Source of the DNA: Leptolyngbyaceae cyanobacterium M65_K2018_010
GTDB taxonomy: Bacteria; Cyanobacteriota; Cyanobacteriia; Phormidesmidales; Phormidesmidaceae
Direction of reading: 5' to 3'
Assembly: GCA_015295885.1 (NCBI GenBank)
Contig: DVEE01000233.1
Location: 1-24,693 of the forward strand
Length of the DNA stretch: 24,693 bases
Positions 1-6,988 of this stretch are shown piece after piece. The notes below the pieces were generated by a model, which worked only from the letters and a program-made list of their open reading frames with translations, was not told the DNA's origin and ran no database searches. Positions within the stretch are counted from its first letter, which is position 1. Every line of letters starts with the position of its first letter. The translations under genes and the position numbers were made by a program.

Positions 1-62
1 TGCAACCCCTTGACACCACCGCTGATATCCCCCAGCAAATTGTCGCTATAGTTAGAGCCTAG
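1..62 (+). CDS. 3' end of an unidentified gene (partial)
   Basis: The reading frame beginning at base 3 is open from the window edge to a TAG at 60-62 and reads QPLDTTADIPQQIVAIVRA. The other two forward frames stop earlier. The next gene on the same strand starts 48 bases later, so this would be its upstream neighbour. Nineteen residues are too few to assign a family, and an open stretch this short could arise by chance. Confidence 0.35.
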   Translation, partial: QPLDTTADIPQQIVAIVRA

Positions 63-110
63 GGGCTGGGGTCAAGCTCGCTCCGGTCCATCGCCAGGGG
101 GGAAGCTACG

Positions 111-401
111 GTGACTAATAAAATCGTGCCTGCGCTGTTAAAGACTTGGCTAACGTTTTTGTTAGTGTTCTTGGTGCTGGGTTACGACATCATCCCTAGC
201 ATTGGGTTTGGGGCCATTGCGGGCCTGGCGGGTGGTCTGGTGTCGGCCTGGTGGGTCACCCCCGGCGGTGAACCCAGGGAAATAGAGCTACCCGCACCGA
301 TTCAAGCCCTGGGCCGCCAGCTACGTCAAACCCCTGAACGCTTGCCCCTGGGCGGTTTCTTTCGACGCGGCAATCGCCGTTCTCCGAGTCCTCGCCGTTA
401 G
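111..401 (+). CDS. Small conserved-type membrane protein, function unknown
   Basis: A 96-residue protein starting with GTG, with a purine-rich GGGGGGAAG stretch 5-13 bases upstream as a plausible ribosome binding site. Residues about 8-50 are strongly hydrophobic and probably form two membrane segments: the first (LLVFLVLGYDIIP) ends in a proline, and the second is glycine/alanine rich (GFGAIAGLAGGLVSAWWV). The C-terminal half is hydrophilic, proline rich and ends in an arginine-rich tail, probably cytoplasmic. It faces the DUF3143 gene tail to tail with 23 bases between them. I do not recognise the family. Coding reality rests on codon bias and a clean membrane-protein pattern. Confidence 0.6.
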   Translation: MTNKIVPALLKTWLTFLLVFLVLGYDIIPSIGFGAIAGLAGGLVSAWWVTPGGEPREIELPAPIQALGRQLRQTPERLPLGGFFRRGNRRSPSPRR

Positions 402-424
402 CGGCATTGGGGGGGTGGGTAGCC

Positions 425-697
425 CTAAGGCCCTGAGAAAATCGCCTCTTCCAGGTCCTGACGGCTGAGGGAATATTTGAAGGCTCGCTGGATGTCTTTA
501 CCATCGGATCCGGCATTGATGTACCGCACCACCAGGGAATCAATGTCTAGAATCACATCGGCCTCCCAGAGGGGGCGACTGACGTGCCAGCGATGGGGCG
601 CTTCGGCGTCTTGCTCACAACCCTGGCGACGCAGCCAGGTTTCGATGTCGGGGAGGGGGTGGTTGTAGAGGGGGGTATCAGCGGAGGGAAGAGCCAT
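425..697 (-). CDS. DUF3143 family protein
   Basis: The start chosen is ATG at 697, giving 90 residues beginning MALPSADTPLYNHPLP, which matches the usual N-terminus of this cyanobacterial family. An upstream in-frame TTG at 715 would add six residues. The family hallmarks are the N-terminal DTPLYNHPLP segment, a central WLRRQGCEQD motif and the C-terminal GKDIQRAFKYSLSRQDLEEA segment. It is a small soluble protein with no known biochemical role. It lies 53 bases downstream of a J-domain membrane protein on the same strand. This pairing is common in cyanobacteria and suggests a shared transcript and perhaps a role linked to that co-chaperone (inference). Confidence 0.85.
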   Translation of the reverse strand: MALPSADTPLYNHPLPDIETWLRRQGCEQDAEAPHRWHVSRPLWEADVILDIDSLVVRYINAGSDGKDIQRAFKYSLSRQDLEEAIFSGP

Positions 698-750
698 GGG
701 GTAGGGGATGAACAACCTGGGAGTTTTGAGGGATAAACCGTGCCTGACTC

Positions 751-1374
751 CTAAAGCCAGGTGGGTGAAGGGGGCGTGGACGGTGCTAAGGGTTTGGCCT
801 GGGGCTGTGGGGAGGCTTGCTCTAGCCGGGGAGCCTGGAGCTGGGAGGGTGGTACCGCCAAGGTTGGCCTAGGGCTCTCTGGGGTGGGTTGGGGGGCCAG
901 GGTTTCGGTGGCTGGGGCTGGGGCTAGCTCGGCCACATAGTCGCCTCGGGTCAGGCCCACGGTCACGACTAGGGCCAGGCAGGCCACAAAGGTGAGGCCC
1001 AGAATGAAGAGGGCGAAGATTTCTCCGGCGGAGAGGGGCCGATCGGTTGGATCTAAATAGAGATTGGAGGGTTCTTTGCGCTGGGGCAGGCTGGTGGCCC
1101 TGGAAAGGGGTTCCAGCGGTTGCATCACCGAAATGCGAGAGTAACCAACCTGCTGGTCGTAGGTCCAGCGGCGATCGGGGCTGCTGAGAATGCCGTAGGC
1201 TTCGTTCAACTGTTGAAACTTTTCTGTGGCTTCTTCAGCCGGGAGGGTGGTGGTATCGGGATGGTAAAGCTTGCTCAGCTCGCGAAAGGCCTGACGAATC
1301 TGTTGGGGGCTAGCGGTGGGCTTAACTCCCAGGAGGTCGTAGTGGGTACGGGTTTTAGGGTTTGGTTCAGGCAT
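751..1374 (-). CDS. J-domain membrane protein (DnaJ-like, type III)
   Basis: The J domain spans residues about 10-75, beginning THYDLLGV, with the essential HPD triad at 38-40 and a following LNEAYGILSSPDRRWTYD helix. J domains stimulate the ATPase of DnaK/Hsp70. After a linker there is one clear membrane segment (about 120-143, FALFILGLTFVACLALVVTV). The remaining ~60 residues are proline/alanine/glutamine rich and low complexity. There is no zinc finger or DnaJ C-terminal domain, so this is a J protein that probably tethers Hsp70 at a membrane. ATG at 1374 is preferred because it sits just before the J domain; an in-frame TTG at 1389 is the alternative. It is probably cotranscribed with the DUF3143 gene. 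Confidence 0.82.
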   Translation of the reverse strand: MPEPNPKTRTHYDLLGVKPTASPQQIRQAFRELSKLYHPDTTTLPAEEATEKFQQLNEAYGILSSPDRRWTYDQQVGYSRISVMQPLEPLSRATSLPQRKEPSNLYLDPTDRPLSAGEIFALFILGLTFVACLALVVTVGLTRGDYVAELAPAPATETLAPQPTPESPRPTLAVPPSQLQAPRLEQASPQPQAKPLAPSTPPSPTWL

Positions 1375-1431
1375 TAATCCCACAGGCAAGGCAACGGCGG
1401 AACAGGCTTAAGCGACCCCGCGATCGCAGGG

Positions 1432-2283
1432 TTAACAGGGGGCCAGGTCCCAAGTAGACTGAGACCGACTCAGGCGAATTTGGGCCAGGGTAAAGATTAC
1501 CGGAATTACTCGGCCATAGTTGGTGGCAATGGCCCGCCAGCCCAGGTCGGCTAGAAACCAGGTCCAGAGAGCTGGCCCCAGGAGAGATAGCACCGTGCGC
1601 GTGGCCCCATAGCGGGCGGCATTGAGGGCCATGCCCCGGGAGGCCATCCGCAGGGCCAGGTGACTTTGAATTTGGGCCAGGGCTGTGCCGCCGCCGCTGA
1701 CCAGGGTTTGCTTGGCCACTTCGTAGCGGGCCGCATGGAGGGCCATTTGTCGGGCAATCTGGGTGAGTAGCCAGGGCCGCAGCAGAGAGCTGAGGGCGAT
1801 GGCGCTGCTTCCCTTCACCAAGAGCCCCACTGGGTTGGTTTGCAGGGGTAGGGGGAGCTGCTGAAACTGGGGAAACTGGGCTAGGGACTGCTGGAGTTGA
1901 TCCTGGATAGACCTGCGATCGCTCCTGGGGAGCTTTTGCCAGGAGGTTTTGACCAGGTGCAAAAAGACCTCAGCCTCTAGATCTTCGGTTGGCCAGGTTT
2001 CTGAGTAGGGCAGCTTGAGATAGCGACACACCTGAATTAGGGCCTGGCGGTAGGTCACTTGCTGACTCTGGCCATGTAACACCGTCAGCCCATCGGCAGC
2101 CAAAAACCGAAACCGGCGCTCGATTTGGTCCAGCCATTGTTCACGGGAGCCACTCTGCACCACTAGGGGATCGGGGGTCTGCCAGTAATCCAGGGGATTG
2201 AATTTAGGCCGGAACAGGATCTCGGTCAGGGCCTGGAGTTCTTCATCGGTTGCCAGCTCCAAGGCAGAACGCAGCTCATCCAC
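1432..2283 (-). CDS. YaaW (UPF0174) family protein
   Basis: A 283-residue protein opening MDELRSALELATDEELQALT, typical of cyanobacterial YaaW/UPF0174-family proteins, with a conserved FRPKFNPLDYWQTP segment and a FRFLAADGLTVL segment. The C-terminal half (about 155-270) is more hydrophobic and alanine rich. It contains two similar segments, RQMALHAARYEVAKQTL and RGMALNAARYGATRTVL, that look like an internal duplication, and it may associate with membranes. The biochemical role of the family is unknown. An in-frame TAA lies seven codons upstream of the ATG, so the start is well bounded. A long AT-rich leader with AAGGAG lies about 30 bases upstream, too far to be the ribosome binding site. 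Confidence 0.75.
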   Translation of the reverse strand: MDELRSALELATDEELQALTEILFRPKFNPLDYWQTPDPLVVQSGSREQWLDQIERRFRFLAADGLTVLHGQSQQVTYRQALIQVCRYLKLPYSETWPTEDLEAEVFLHLVKTSWQKLPRSDRRSIQDQLQQSLAQFPQFQQLPLPLQTNPVGLLVKGSSAIALSSLLRPWLLTQIARQMALHAARYEVAKQTLVSGGGTALAQIQSHLALRMASRGMALNAARYGATRTVLSLLGPALWTWFLADLGWRAIATNYGRVIPVIFTLAQIRLSRSQSTWDLAPC

Positions 2284-2429
2284 CAGCGGTCACCGTCTTA
2301 AACGTTGCTCCTTATTTTTACATAATTCCTCTAGATAGAACCTGATTGAGACGGGGCTATCCGCTGCAGCCGGGAGGGGGAAGCGGGAATTCACAAACCA
2401 GGCGCCTGCGGTTACAGTCTTCTTGCTCC

Positions 2430-2458
2430 TTGAGAGCCCCAGCCCCAACTGTGATAAA
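2430..2458 (+). promoter_or_regulatory. Candidate sigma70-type promoter for tRNA-Gly
   Basis: TTGAGA (2430-2435) and GATAAA (2453-2458) are separated by 17 bases. The -35 matches consensus at five of six positions and the -10 at four of six. The predicted transcript would start near 2465, about 28 bases before the mature tRNA. This is a pattern match only. Confidence 0.5.
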
Positions 2459-2492
2459 TTTAAAACCTACCGATTAAGGCAACCCCTGGTGC

Positions 2493-2563
2493 GCGGGTGT
2501 AGTTTAGTGGTAAAACCTTAGCCTTCCAAGCTAATGATGGGGGTTCGATTCCCCCCACCCGCT
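2493..2563 (+). tRNA. tRNA-Gly (anticodon TCC)
   Basis: The cloverleaf can be folded by eye. The acceptor stem GCGGGTG (2493-2499) pairs with CACCCGC (2556-2562), and T2563 is the discriminator. The D arm contains TTTAGTGGTAAAA, the anticodon stem TTAGC/GCTAA encloses the loop CTTCCAA with anticodon TCC, and the T arm is GGGG-TTCGATT-CCCC. The variable region is short and total length is 71 nt, normal for tRNA-Gly. CCA is not encoded, since TTC follows. It sits alone between the leftward YaaW gene and plsY. Confidence 0.95.
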
Positions 2564-2818
2564 TTCGCTTTTGTACAGTGGCTAATTATGGGTCATCGGT
2601 AACCTGTTGGTCCATTACTTCCGACAGCACTGTGATGATCGTCGGCTGGACCATTGCGGTTCTCTGAGCTATGGTTAGCCCGTTGCAGCCGCTGGGCGTT
2701 AGCCCCCTGGTGCCGTATCTCTTTAATACTCCCCAACTCCAATCCTGTCCTGGCCGGGGGAAAGGGCACAGAATTCACCCTAAACTGGTACTGATGAGCG
2801 TCTGAGGGGGCAGGGGCG

Positions 2819-3499
2819 TTGGTACTTTTAGGAATGCTGGGCATTTTGGTCGCGGCCTACCTGCTGGGGTCGTTTCCGACCGGGTATCTGGTCGCCCGGG
2901 GGCTAAAGGGGATCGACATTCGTCAGCATGGGTCGGGCGGCACCGGGGCCACCAATGTGCTGCGCACCGTTGGCAAGGGCCCGGCTCTGCTGGTCTTTGG
3001 GGTGGATTTGCTGAAGGGCACCCTAGCGGTGTTATTAGCCCGGGCCCTGTTCCCGTTGCTCTTGGCTGGGGCTGGAGACAGTGGGCTGACCCTAGCCTGG
3101 CAACCCTGGCTCGAGATGGTAGCCGGTTTACTGGCCCTGCTGGGGCATAGCCGCTCGGTATGGTTGGGGTTTACCGGTGGCAAATCCGTGGCCACCGGGT
3201 TAGGGGTGCTGTTGGCCCTGGCCTGGCCGGTGGCCCTGGGGGCCTTGGGGGTCTTTGCCCTAACCCTGGGGGTCAGTCGCATTGTGTCGCTGGGTTCGAT
3301 CCTGGCTGCGATTGCCACCGGTGTGCTGATGCTGTTGACGGCCCAACCGCTGCCCTACCTCCTGTTGGCGATCCTTGGCGGGGGCTATGTGGTTCTTCGC
3401 CATCGTGGCAATCTGCAGCGGCTGCTGGCCGGTACCGAGCCCCGTCTAGGCCAGCCCTCGCCGTCGCCCCCAGCCCAGCCGGAACAGAACGCCCCCTGA
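2819..3499 (+). CDS. plsY: Glycerol-3-phosphate acyltransferase PlsY
   Basis: PlsY is an integral membrane enzyme that transfers an acyl group from acyl-phosphate to glycerol-3-phosphate, giving lysophosphatidate. Evidence is the AYLLGSFPTGYLVAR N-terminus, motif 1 GSGGTGATNVLR (residues about 38-49), motif 2 GHSRSVWLGFTGGKSVATG (about 109-127), and at least five hydrophobic segments. Length is 226 aa, slightly above the usual ~200-215 because of a proline-rich C-terminal tail from about residue 205. The start is TTG at 2819, preceded by AGGGG at 2812-2816; the ATG six codons in (about 2834) is the alternative. It converges with the next gene, with only two bases between stop codons, so no separate terminator fits there. 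Confidence 0.93.
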   Translation: MVLLGMLGILVAAYLLGSFPTGYLVARGLKGIDIRQHGSGGTGATNVLRTVGKGPALLVFGVDLLKGTLAVLLARALFPLLLAGAGDSGLTLAWQPWLEMVAGLLALLGHSRSVWLGFTGGKSVATGLGVLLALAWPVALGALGVFALTLGVSRIVSLGSILAAIATGVLMLLTAQPLPYLLLAILGGGYVVLRHRGNLQRLLAGTEPRLGQPSPSPPAQPEQNAP

Positions 3500-3501
3500 C
3501 C

Positions 3502-3804
3502 CTAGCGGTTGCCGTAGCGTCCCCAACTGAGAAAGGCCGTGACCAGATACAACACAATCATAGAGCCCACCACCGAGGGCACAATGGGAACCCCCTGAAA
3601 AGACCACATCAGCCAGGGCAAGGAGCGGGAATATTGGCGCAACAGGGACTGGGCTATCCACTCGCCGAGGAATACTCCGGCTAGCCCAATCAGCACCAGC
3701 CCCACGGTCTTGCCCGGAATTTGCCGGGGAATGAGGATATTGGCCACGGTGGCGCAGGCGATCGCAATCAGAATTTGAATCAGCAACCGGGTGAGTTCAT
3801 CCAT
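3502..3804 (-). CDS. GlsB/YeaQ/YmgE-like small membrane protein
   Basis: A 100-residue protein with three hydrophobic segments. The pattern IPRQIPGKTVGLVLIGLAGVFLGEWI resembles the transglycosylase-associated/GlsB-YeaQ-YmgE family core (P..PG..VG..L.GIAGA.LG). The family is linked to envelope stress; its molecular function is not known. ATG at 3804 has AGAGGA four bases upstream. It lies 12 bases after the proC stop, so it is probably the last gene of the leftward pip-sepF-proC block. The family call rests on the glycine pattern only and is moderate. Confidence 0.6.
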   Translation of the reverse strand: MDELTRLLIQILIAIACATVANILIPRQIPGKTVGLVLIGLAGVFLGEWIAQSLLRQYSRSLPWLMWSFQGVPIVPSVVGSMIVLYLVTAFLSWGRYGNR

Positions 3805-3816
3805 AGGATCCTCTAG

Positions 3817-4635
3817 CTACAGTTGGCCTAATTCCATCGATCGTCGGTGGGCGGTACGGACGGCTTCAATCAGAGCGGATCGCAGGCCCGCCGCCTCTAA
3901 CTGGGCAATACCGGCAATGGTGGTTCCCCCTGGGCTGGTGACGCGATCTTTGAGGACTGCCGGATGCCAGTCTGTCTGCTGCAGCAACTCAGCGGTCCCC
4001 TTCACCGTTTGTAGGGCCAGTTGCAGGGCAATGGCCCGGGGCAGGCCCGCGGCCACGCCGCCATCGGCCAGGGCTTCTATGACCACGGCCAGGTAGCCTG
4101 GCCCCGATCCAGAGAGGGCAGTAACCGCATCCATCAAGGTTTCTGGCACCTCAATGACCTCCCCCACGCAGGCAAAAATGGTGCGAGCCTGATGCAACTG
4201 GTCCGCCGTGACCCCAGGGCCCGCGGCCAAGGCGGTGATGCCTGCCCCCACGGTGGCAGGGGTATTGGGCATAGCACGCACCCACACCCAACCCGGGCAA
4301 GCGGCCGCCAGCCGCGATAGGGTTACCCCCGCCAGAATGGAGAGACCGAGCGGGGGGGCGGTAGTGCTATGGGAAAGGTCGGTAAAATCTTGGGCTACCG
4401 CTGCCAGGGCCTGGGGTTTAATCGCCAGCAGGATAGTTTGCGCCTGCTGGATCACCTCCGCATTGCTGGCGGTGGTGTGCACCCCGTAGCTGGCCTGGAG
4501 AGATTGCCGTCGGGTGGCCTGAGGGTCGCTGACCCAAATCGCCTGGGGCGAGAAAATGCCTCGATCAAGAAGGCGGGATAAGAGAGCTTCCCCCATTACC
4601 CCGCCGCCGATAACCCCTAAAGATGCTTCTGGCAT
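3817..4635 (-). CDS. proC: Pyrroline-5-carboxylate reductase ProC
   Basis: ProC reduces pyrroline-5-carboxylate to proline with NAD(P)H, the last step of proline synthesis, in the cytosol. The N-terminal nucleotide-binding motif VIGGGVMGEALL (residues about 7-18) marks the Rossmann fold. The C-terminal family signature DRVTSPGGTTIAGIAQLE is present, and the helical dimerisation domain carries ALSGSGPGYL. ATG at 4635 gives 272 aa, the usual length; an upstream in-frame TTG at 4659 would add eight residues. sepF lies upstream on the same strand, the pipX-pipY-sepF-proC order known from other cyanobacteria. No internal disruption is seen. Confidence 0.95.
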   Translation of the reverse strand: MPEASLGVIGGGVMGEALLSRLLDRGIFSPQAIWVSDPQATRRQSLQASYGVHTTASNAEVIQQAQTILLAIKPQALAAVAQDFTDLSHSTTAPPLGLSILAGVTLSRLAAACPGWVWVRAMPNTPATVGAGITALAAGPGVTADQLHQARTIFACVGEVIEVPETLMDAVTALSGSGPGYLAVVIEALADGGVAAGLPRAIALQLALQTVKGTAELLQQTDWHPAVLKDRVTSPGGTTIAGIAQLEAAGLRSALIEAVRTAHRRSMELGQL

Positions 4636-4697
4636 GGCTATTCTACGCAGAGACTGCAACCACTTAGGTTACAGCCAACAGCATGCCTAGAAACAGG

Positions 4698-4724
4698 CTT
4701 GTGGGAAGGCCCAGCTTCCCCAAG
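4698..4724. repeat. Hairpin between sepF and proC
   Basis: CTTG-t-GGGAAG-gcccag-CTTCCC-CAAG forms a ten-pair stem with one bulged T and a six-base loop. It lies about 55 bases after the sepF stop in the direction of transcription, and a smaller GCCT/AGGC stem lies next to it. There is no T-run on either side, so it is more likely an attenuator or mRNA-processing structure than a full terminator. Confidence 0.45.
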
Positions 4725-4777
4725 CGGTGAGAGTAGTCACGCTATGGTTACCTAAGCTTTGCCCGTTAATGCTCAAC

Positions 4778-5377
4778 CTAGGCCATGCGAGCCATGGGCT
4801 CAGTGCCCCAGGCGGGAGCGGGGGGCATGGAGCCGGCCATGGGCATGGTTTGCGGTTGACCCATGAAGACATCTTCTTCGTATTCGGTGGGGGTGCTGAC
4901 CTGAACACAGTTGGGGGTGAACAGGAAGATGCTTTCGCCAATGCGCTCCTGGTGGCCGTCGATGGCGTAGGTGCCACCGGCCACAAAGTCAACGGCCCGT
5001 TGCGCCTGGTCAGGATCCATAATTGTCAGGTTTAGGACCACCGACTTACGCTCCCGTAGGGCTTGAATGGCCTGGGGCATTTCTTCAAAGGAGCGGGGTT
5101 CCATTACCACCACTTCCGAGGCGCCGTTCATAGCACCGGGCATACCAATTACGTTGCTGGCCATAGGGGTCATTCCGGTATCAGAGGTTAGGGGACGTTC
5201 CCGCAAGCGGCGGCGGCTGCGGGGCTCTTCGGGTAGGGATTGCACGGGAGGTTGAGGATGTTCTTCCTGATACAGGTTTTGGTACTCCTCTCCATCCATC
5301 TCTTCGTATTCGTACTCGTAGTCTGCTGGATCGTTTAACCCAACGAAATCCCGCAGTTTGGCAAAGACATTGCTCAC
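4778..5377 (-). CDS. sepF: Cell division protein SepF
   Basis: SepF anchors FtsZ filaments to the membrane and supports septum assembly (Cdv2/YlmF in cyanobacteria). The N-terminal amphipathic helix MSNVFAKLRDFVGL is the membrane anchor, followed by a tyrosine/glutamate-rich linker and an arginine-rich patch (about 53-61). The C-terminal SepF domain (about 87-170) contains PRSFEEMPQAIQALRERKSV, VVLNLTIMDPDQAQRAVDFV and the closing RIGESIFLFTPNCV. The last ~30 residues are methionine/proline rich. The start is GTG at 5377 with GGAG nine bases upstream. It lies in the conserved pip cluster but is separated from pipY by an unusually long gap, so it probably has its own promoter. Confidence 0.94.
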   Translation of the reverse strand: MSNVFAKLRDFVGLNDPADYEYEYEEMDGEEYQNLYQEEHPQPPVQSLPEEPRSRRRLRERPLTSDTGMTPMASNVIGMPGAMNGASEVVVMEPRSFEEMPQAIQALRERKSVVLNLTIMDPDQAQRAVDFVAGGTYAIDGHQERIGESIFLFTPNCVQVSTPTEYEEDVFMGQPQTMPMAGSMPPAPAWGTEPMARMA

Positions 5378-5876
5378 GACTTACACTCCACGTTGACTAT
5401 CACTCTCTTAGGCTAGGTGTAAACCAAACTCAAACCGTTCGGCTGGACACCTTGGGTTATCCGATGGTCATGATAGCGCCAAATACCAATTTGCTAACGG
5501 TTTTCTAAAAAATTAGAGCAACCAATCAGCGATGGGGGTTATTTTCGTTGCCAGCGGGGTTGAAAAAACCAGAGCTGGGGCGCGCAGACCTTGAAATATC
5601 CTGGTTACAGAATATTGAGTCCACAGTATACACGAAAACCTAAAAATGGATGACCGATTCACAATTAGTTAAAAATTTTTTTTGACTAATGATTTGCTAT
5701 TCCTTCTATGGGGTTGGGGAATCGCTTGGCGAGTAGGCTGTAACCCCTGATCGATCAGGGGGTTGGGGATTGGGTTTGAGTTAGTTTGGCAGAGCAACTC
5801 GGTCGCCACTTAGGGACCTTTGGAGGACTTGGCCCCCGGTCGGGAGGGTGGGGTTGGCTTTGGAGTAGGGGCTGGC
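5378..5876. other. Gene-free region between pipY and sepF, with a candidate sepF promoter
   Basis: I see no convincing gene in these 499 bases. The middle (about 5500-5710) is much more AT rich than its surroundings, including an A/T tract at about 5668-5685. On the minus strand TATACT (5630-5625) is a good -10 match about 250 bases before the sepF start, but I find no good -35 at the proper distance. The part next to pipY (5780-5876) is GC rich and reads as junk in all frames. The region could hold the sepF promoter and a long leader, or a small RNA. Confidence 0.45.
5742..5764. repeat. Near-perfect inverted repeat downstream of pipY
   Basis: AACCCCTGATC (5742-5752) is followed directly by GATCAGGGGGTT (5753-5764), a palindrome of 11 pairs per arm with one extra G. 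It lies 113 bases beyond the pipY stop in the direction of transcription and has no T-run on either side. As RNA the near-zero loop is strained, so a dyad protein-binding site is as likely as a terminator. Confidence 0.5.
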
Positions 5877-6560
5877 CTACTGGGGGCGGGGGCCAAACAG
5901 GGTGGTGCCCAGCCGGATCATGGTGGCTCCGGCGGCGAGGGCCAGGGGATAATCCCCGGACATGCCCATGGAAAGTTGGTCGATGTGAAGGCGAGTGAGG
6001 CCGGCTTGGTTAATCCGATCGCCCAGCTCCTTGGCCCCGGCAAACACCTGACGAATGGTGTCTTGGCTGGCCGCTTGGGGGGGAATGGCCATCAGACCAC
6101 GAATGTTGAGCTGATCGAGCTGGTCGAGCCGGGGTAGGGCCGCTTCTAACTCGGCTGGGGAAAAGCCAGTCTTGGGAGGATCCGGCACAAGTTTCACCTG
6201 CAGACAGCACTGGGGCGATCGCGGCAGTCCTAGGGCTGCCTGGTTAAGCTTTTCAGCCAATTTCAGGCTATCCACCGAATGTATCCACTGGAAGTGTTCC
6301 ACGGCCTTGCGGACCTTATTGGTTTGCAGGTGCCCGATCAGATGCCAGGTAATATCGCTCAGGTCGCTCAACTGGGCTTGCTTTTCGATCGCTTCCTGGA
6401 CCCGACTTTCGCCAAAGTGGCGCAGTCCGGCTGCGTAGGCGATGCGAATCACCTCGGCGGGCAACAGCTTGGTAACAGCAATGAGGGTGACGGCGGGGGG
6501 CAAGCTGAGCTGCACTTGGTGAATCCGGTCGGTAATCTGCTGGGCAGAGACAGCCGTCAT
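5877..6560 (-). CDS. pipY: PLP homeostasis protein PipY (YggS/PLPBP family)
   Basis: PipY binds pyridoxal phosphate and helps keep PLP and amino/keto acid pools in balance; no catalytic activity is established for the family. The PLP lysine is K31 in LIAVTKLLPAEVI. Other family marks are LRHFGESRVQEA, WHLIGHLQTNKVRKA, the VDSLKLAEKLN segment and the phosphate-binding LSMGMSGDYPLAL with the closing ATMIRLGTTLFG. Length (227 aa) is normal. The ATG overlaps the pipX stop as TAATG, so translation is coupled to pipX. This overlap is a known feature of cyanobacterial pipXY and supports joint expression. Confidence 0.95.
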   Translation of the reverse strand: MTAVSAQQITDRIHQVQLSLPPAVTLIAVTKLLPAEVIRIAYAAGLRHFGESRVQEAIEKQAQLSDLSDITWHLIGHLQTNKVRKAVEHFQWIHSVDSLKLAEKLNQAALGLPRSPQCCLQVKLVPDPPKTGFSPAELEAALPRLDQLDQLNIRGLMAIPPQAASQDTIRQVFAGAKELGDRINQAGLTRLHIDQLSMGMSGDYPLALAAGATMIRLGTTLFGPRPQ

Positions 6561-6832
6561 TACTGAAAGGTTTGCTTATAGGTGTGTTGCAGGCGATCGT
6601 AGTCGGCATACTGACCTGCCCGTCGCAGGATGCGCAGGCGATTTTCTAGCATTTGGCGGGCATTACTGCGACCCAGGGGCTGAAATACTAGGCCTTCGGT
6701 GGCCGAGTGGGTGACCAGAAAGAAAAGCCGTTGGGCGTAGAGCGTTGCAAAGAGTTCTTGACCATCTTCTACCATGCACACCCTGAAGAGCAGGCCAAAG
6801 TTGGGATGATTGAGATAGGTTTCTGTGCTCAT
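6560..6832 (-). CDS. pipX: PII-interacting protein X, PipX (NtcA co-activator)
   Basis: PipX shuttles between PII (GlnB) and NtcA: when 2-oxoglutarate is high it binds NtcA and activates nitrogen genes, otherwise PII holds it. The 90-residue protein has the typical N-terminal Tudor-like domain (TYLNHPNFGLLFRVCMVEDG, then ELFATLYAQRLFFLVT) and two C-terminal helices (RQMLENRLRILRRAGQ and YDRLQHTYKQTFQ). Tyr32 and Arg35, in the surface known from Synechococcus elongatus to contact PII and NtcA, are kept. The 156-base gap upstream probably holds its promoter (I saw no GTA-N8-TAC box there). The stop overlaps the pipY start. Confidence 0.96.
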   Translation of the reverse strand: MSTETYLNHPNFGLLFRVCMVEDGQELFATLYAQRLFFLVTHSATEGLVFQPLGRSNARQMLENRLRILRRAGQYADYDRLQHTYKQTFQ

Positions 6833-6988
6833 TCAAGTAGAAAAGCAGATTGAGTCAATGGGAGAAGCGTTCAATTGGATTAACTAATTTTGCTTTCTGC
6901 ATTTTAAGGTCTGATGGGCATTCTGTATTCAGTAGTGTCCTGGGTCTGTCGCTCCCCTCTCCAGAGCGGCGAGGGCCATCCCAGCGGC

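Noticed and set aside
1420..1427. GCGATCGC octamers as a special signal
   Set aside because: These are HIP1 repeats, widespread in cyanobacterial genomes and here scattered in genes and gaps; they support the taxonomy but mark no local feature.
2593..2844. 83-residue minus-strand frame between tRNA-Gly and plsY
   Set aside because: It has an odd composition, no ribosome binding site and no family pattern, and its start lies inside plsY. Left as intergenic.
3160..3684. 174-residue plus-strand frame over the plsY 3' end
   Set aside because: It overlaps plsY in another frame and the GlsB-like gene antisense; cysteine, arginine and glycine runs are typical of shadow frames.
5786..6137. Plus-strand frames next to pipY
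   Set aside because: They are antisense to pipY and dominated by Gly, Trp and Arg; they appear to be shadows.
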